Shown one piece after another: positions 6,282 through 6,295 of a stretch of DNA of 6,295 nt (position 1 is the first letter of the stretch; every line of letters starts with the position of its first letter). The notes below the pieces were generated by a model. That model was not told where the DNA came from, made no database searches, and saw only the letters and a list, made by a program, of their open reading frames with translations. Position numbers and translations under genes: made by a program. The DNA is taken from the NCBI GenBank assembly GCA_014802705.1, contig JAAVBR010000011.1, positions 1-6,295 of the forward strand, read 5' to 3'. The stretch is from a bacterium (GTDB lineage Bacteria > Pseudomonadota > Alphaproteobacteria > Rs-D84).

Positions 6282-6295
6282 ATGGCAAAACTAAA
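6282..6295 (+). CDS. Start of a downstream gene (3' truncated by window edge)
   Basis: ATG at 6282 opens a frame reading M-A-K-L before the window ends, about 137 nt after the predicted promoter start point. Four residues are too few to identify a product. The promoter and the structured leader are the main reasons to call it a gene start. Confidence 0.45.

Noticed and set aside
1..6295. CRISPR arrays, tRNA or rRNA genes, insertion sequences, integrase or attachment sites
   Set aside because: No regularly spaced repeats, transposase motifs, terminal inverted repeats or tRNA-like folds were seen on either strand.

Overview
The window suggests a member of the Bacteroidota, probably order Bacteroidales. 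Two intergenic regions carry the distinctive -7 promoter element of that phylum, TAnnTTTG, as TAATTTTGC and TAACTTTGC. Starts lack convincing Shine-Dalgarno sequences. The flanking gene fragment at the left edge uses many C-ending codons, while the central genes are visibly AT-rich. That contrast fits an accessory, horizontally acquired cassette set between ordinary chromosomal genes. Family and genus cannot be fixed from this sequence.

Layout: bases 1-134 are the C-terminal end of an unrecognised gene, closed by a clear intrinsic terminator (153-186). A promoter at 254-284, with a dyad just upstream, starts a tight five-gene operon on the + strand. The genes are a C5-cytosine DNA methyltransferase (321-1541), a large protein with two GHKL ATPase modules (1550-4069), a receiver-domain protein (4069-4764), a small caspase/CHAT-like cysteine protease candidate (4751-5482) and a Vsr-type endonuclease (5522-6043). 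Spacings are +8 nt, a 1-nt overlap, a 14-nt overlap and +39 nt. After the operon, a second promoter (6132-6139) leads into a structured leader of about 135 nt. That leader ends in a terminator-like hairpin just before the start of another gene (6282 onward, only four full codons visible).

How the genes may work together (inference): the methyltransferase would mark self DNA and Vsr would repair the T:G mismatches left by 5-methylcytosine deamination, or act as the nuclease. The N-terminal MutL/MORC/Hsp90-type ATPase of the large protein would sense a DNA or phage-related state. Its C-terminal histidine-kinase module would pass a phosphate to the receiver protein, which has no visible DNA-binding output. 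The receiver would then control the protease, probably as a growth-arrest or cell-death effector. The individual folds are recognisable. The combination of methylation, a two-component relay and a caspase-like protease is the most interesting content here and may be an undescribed or poorly described defence system.
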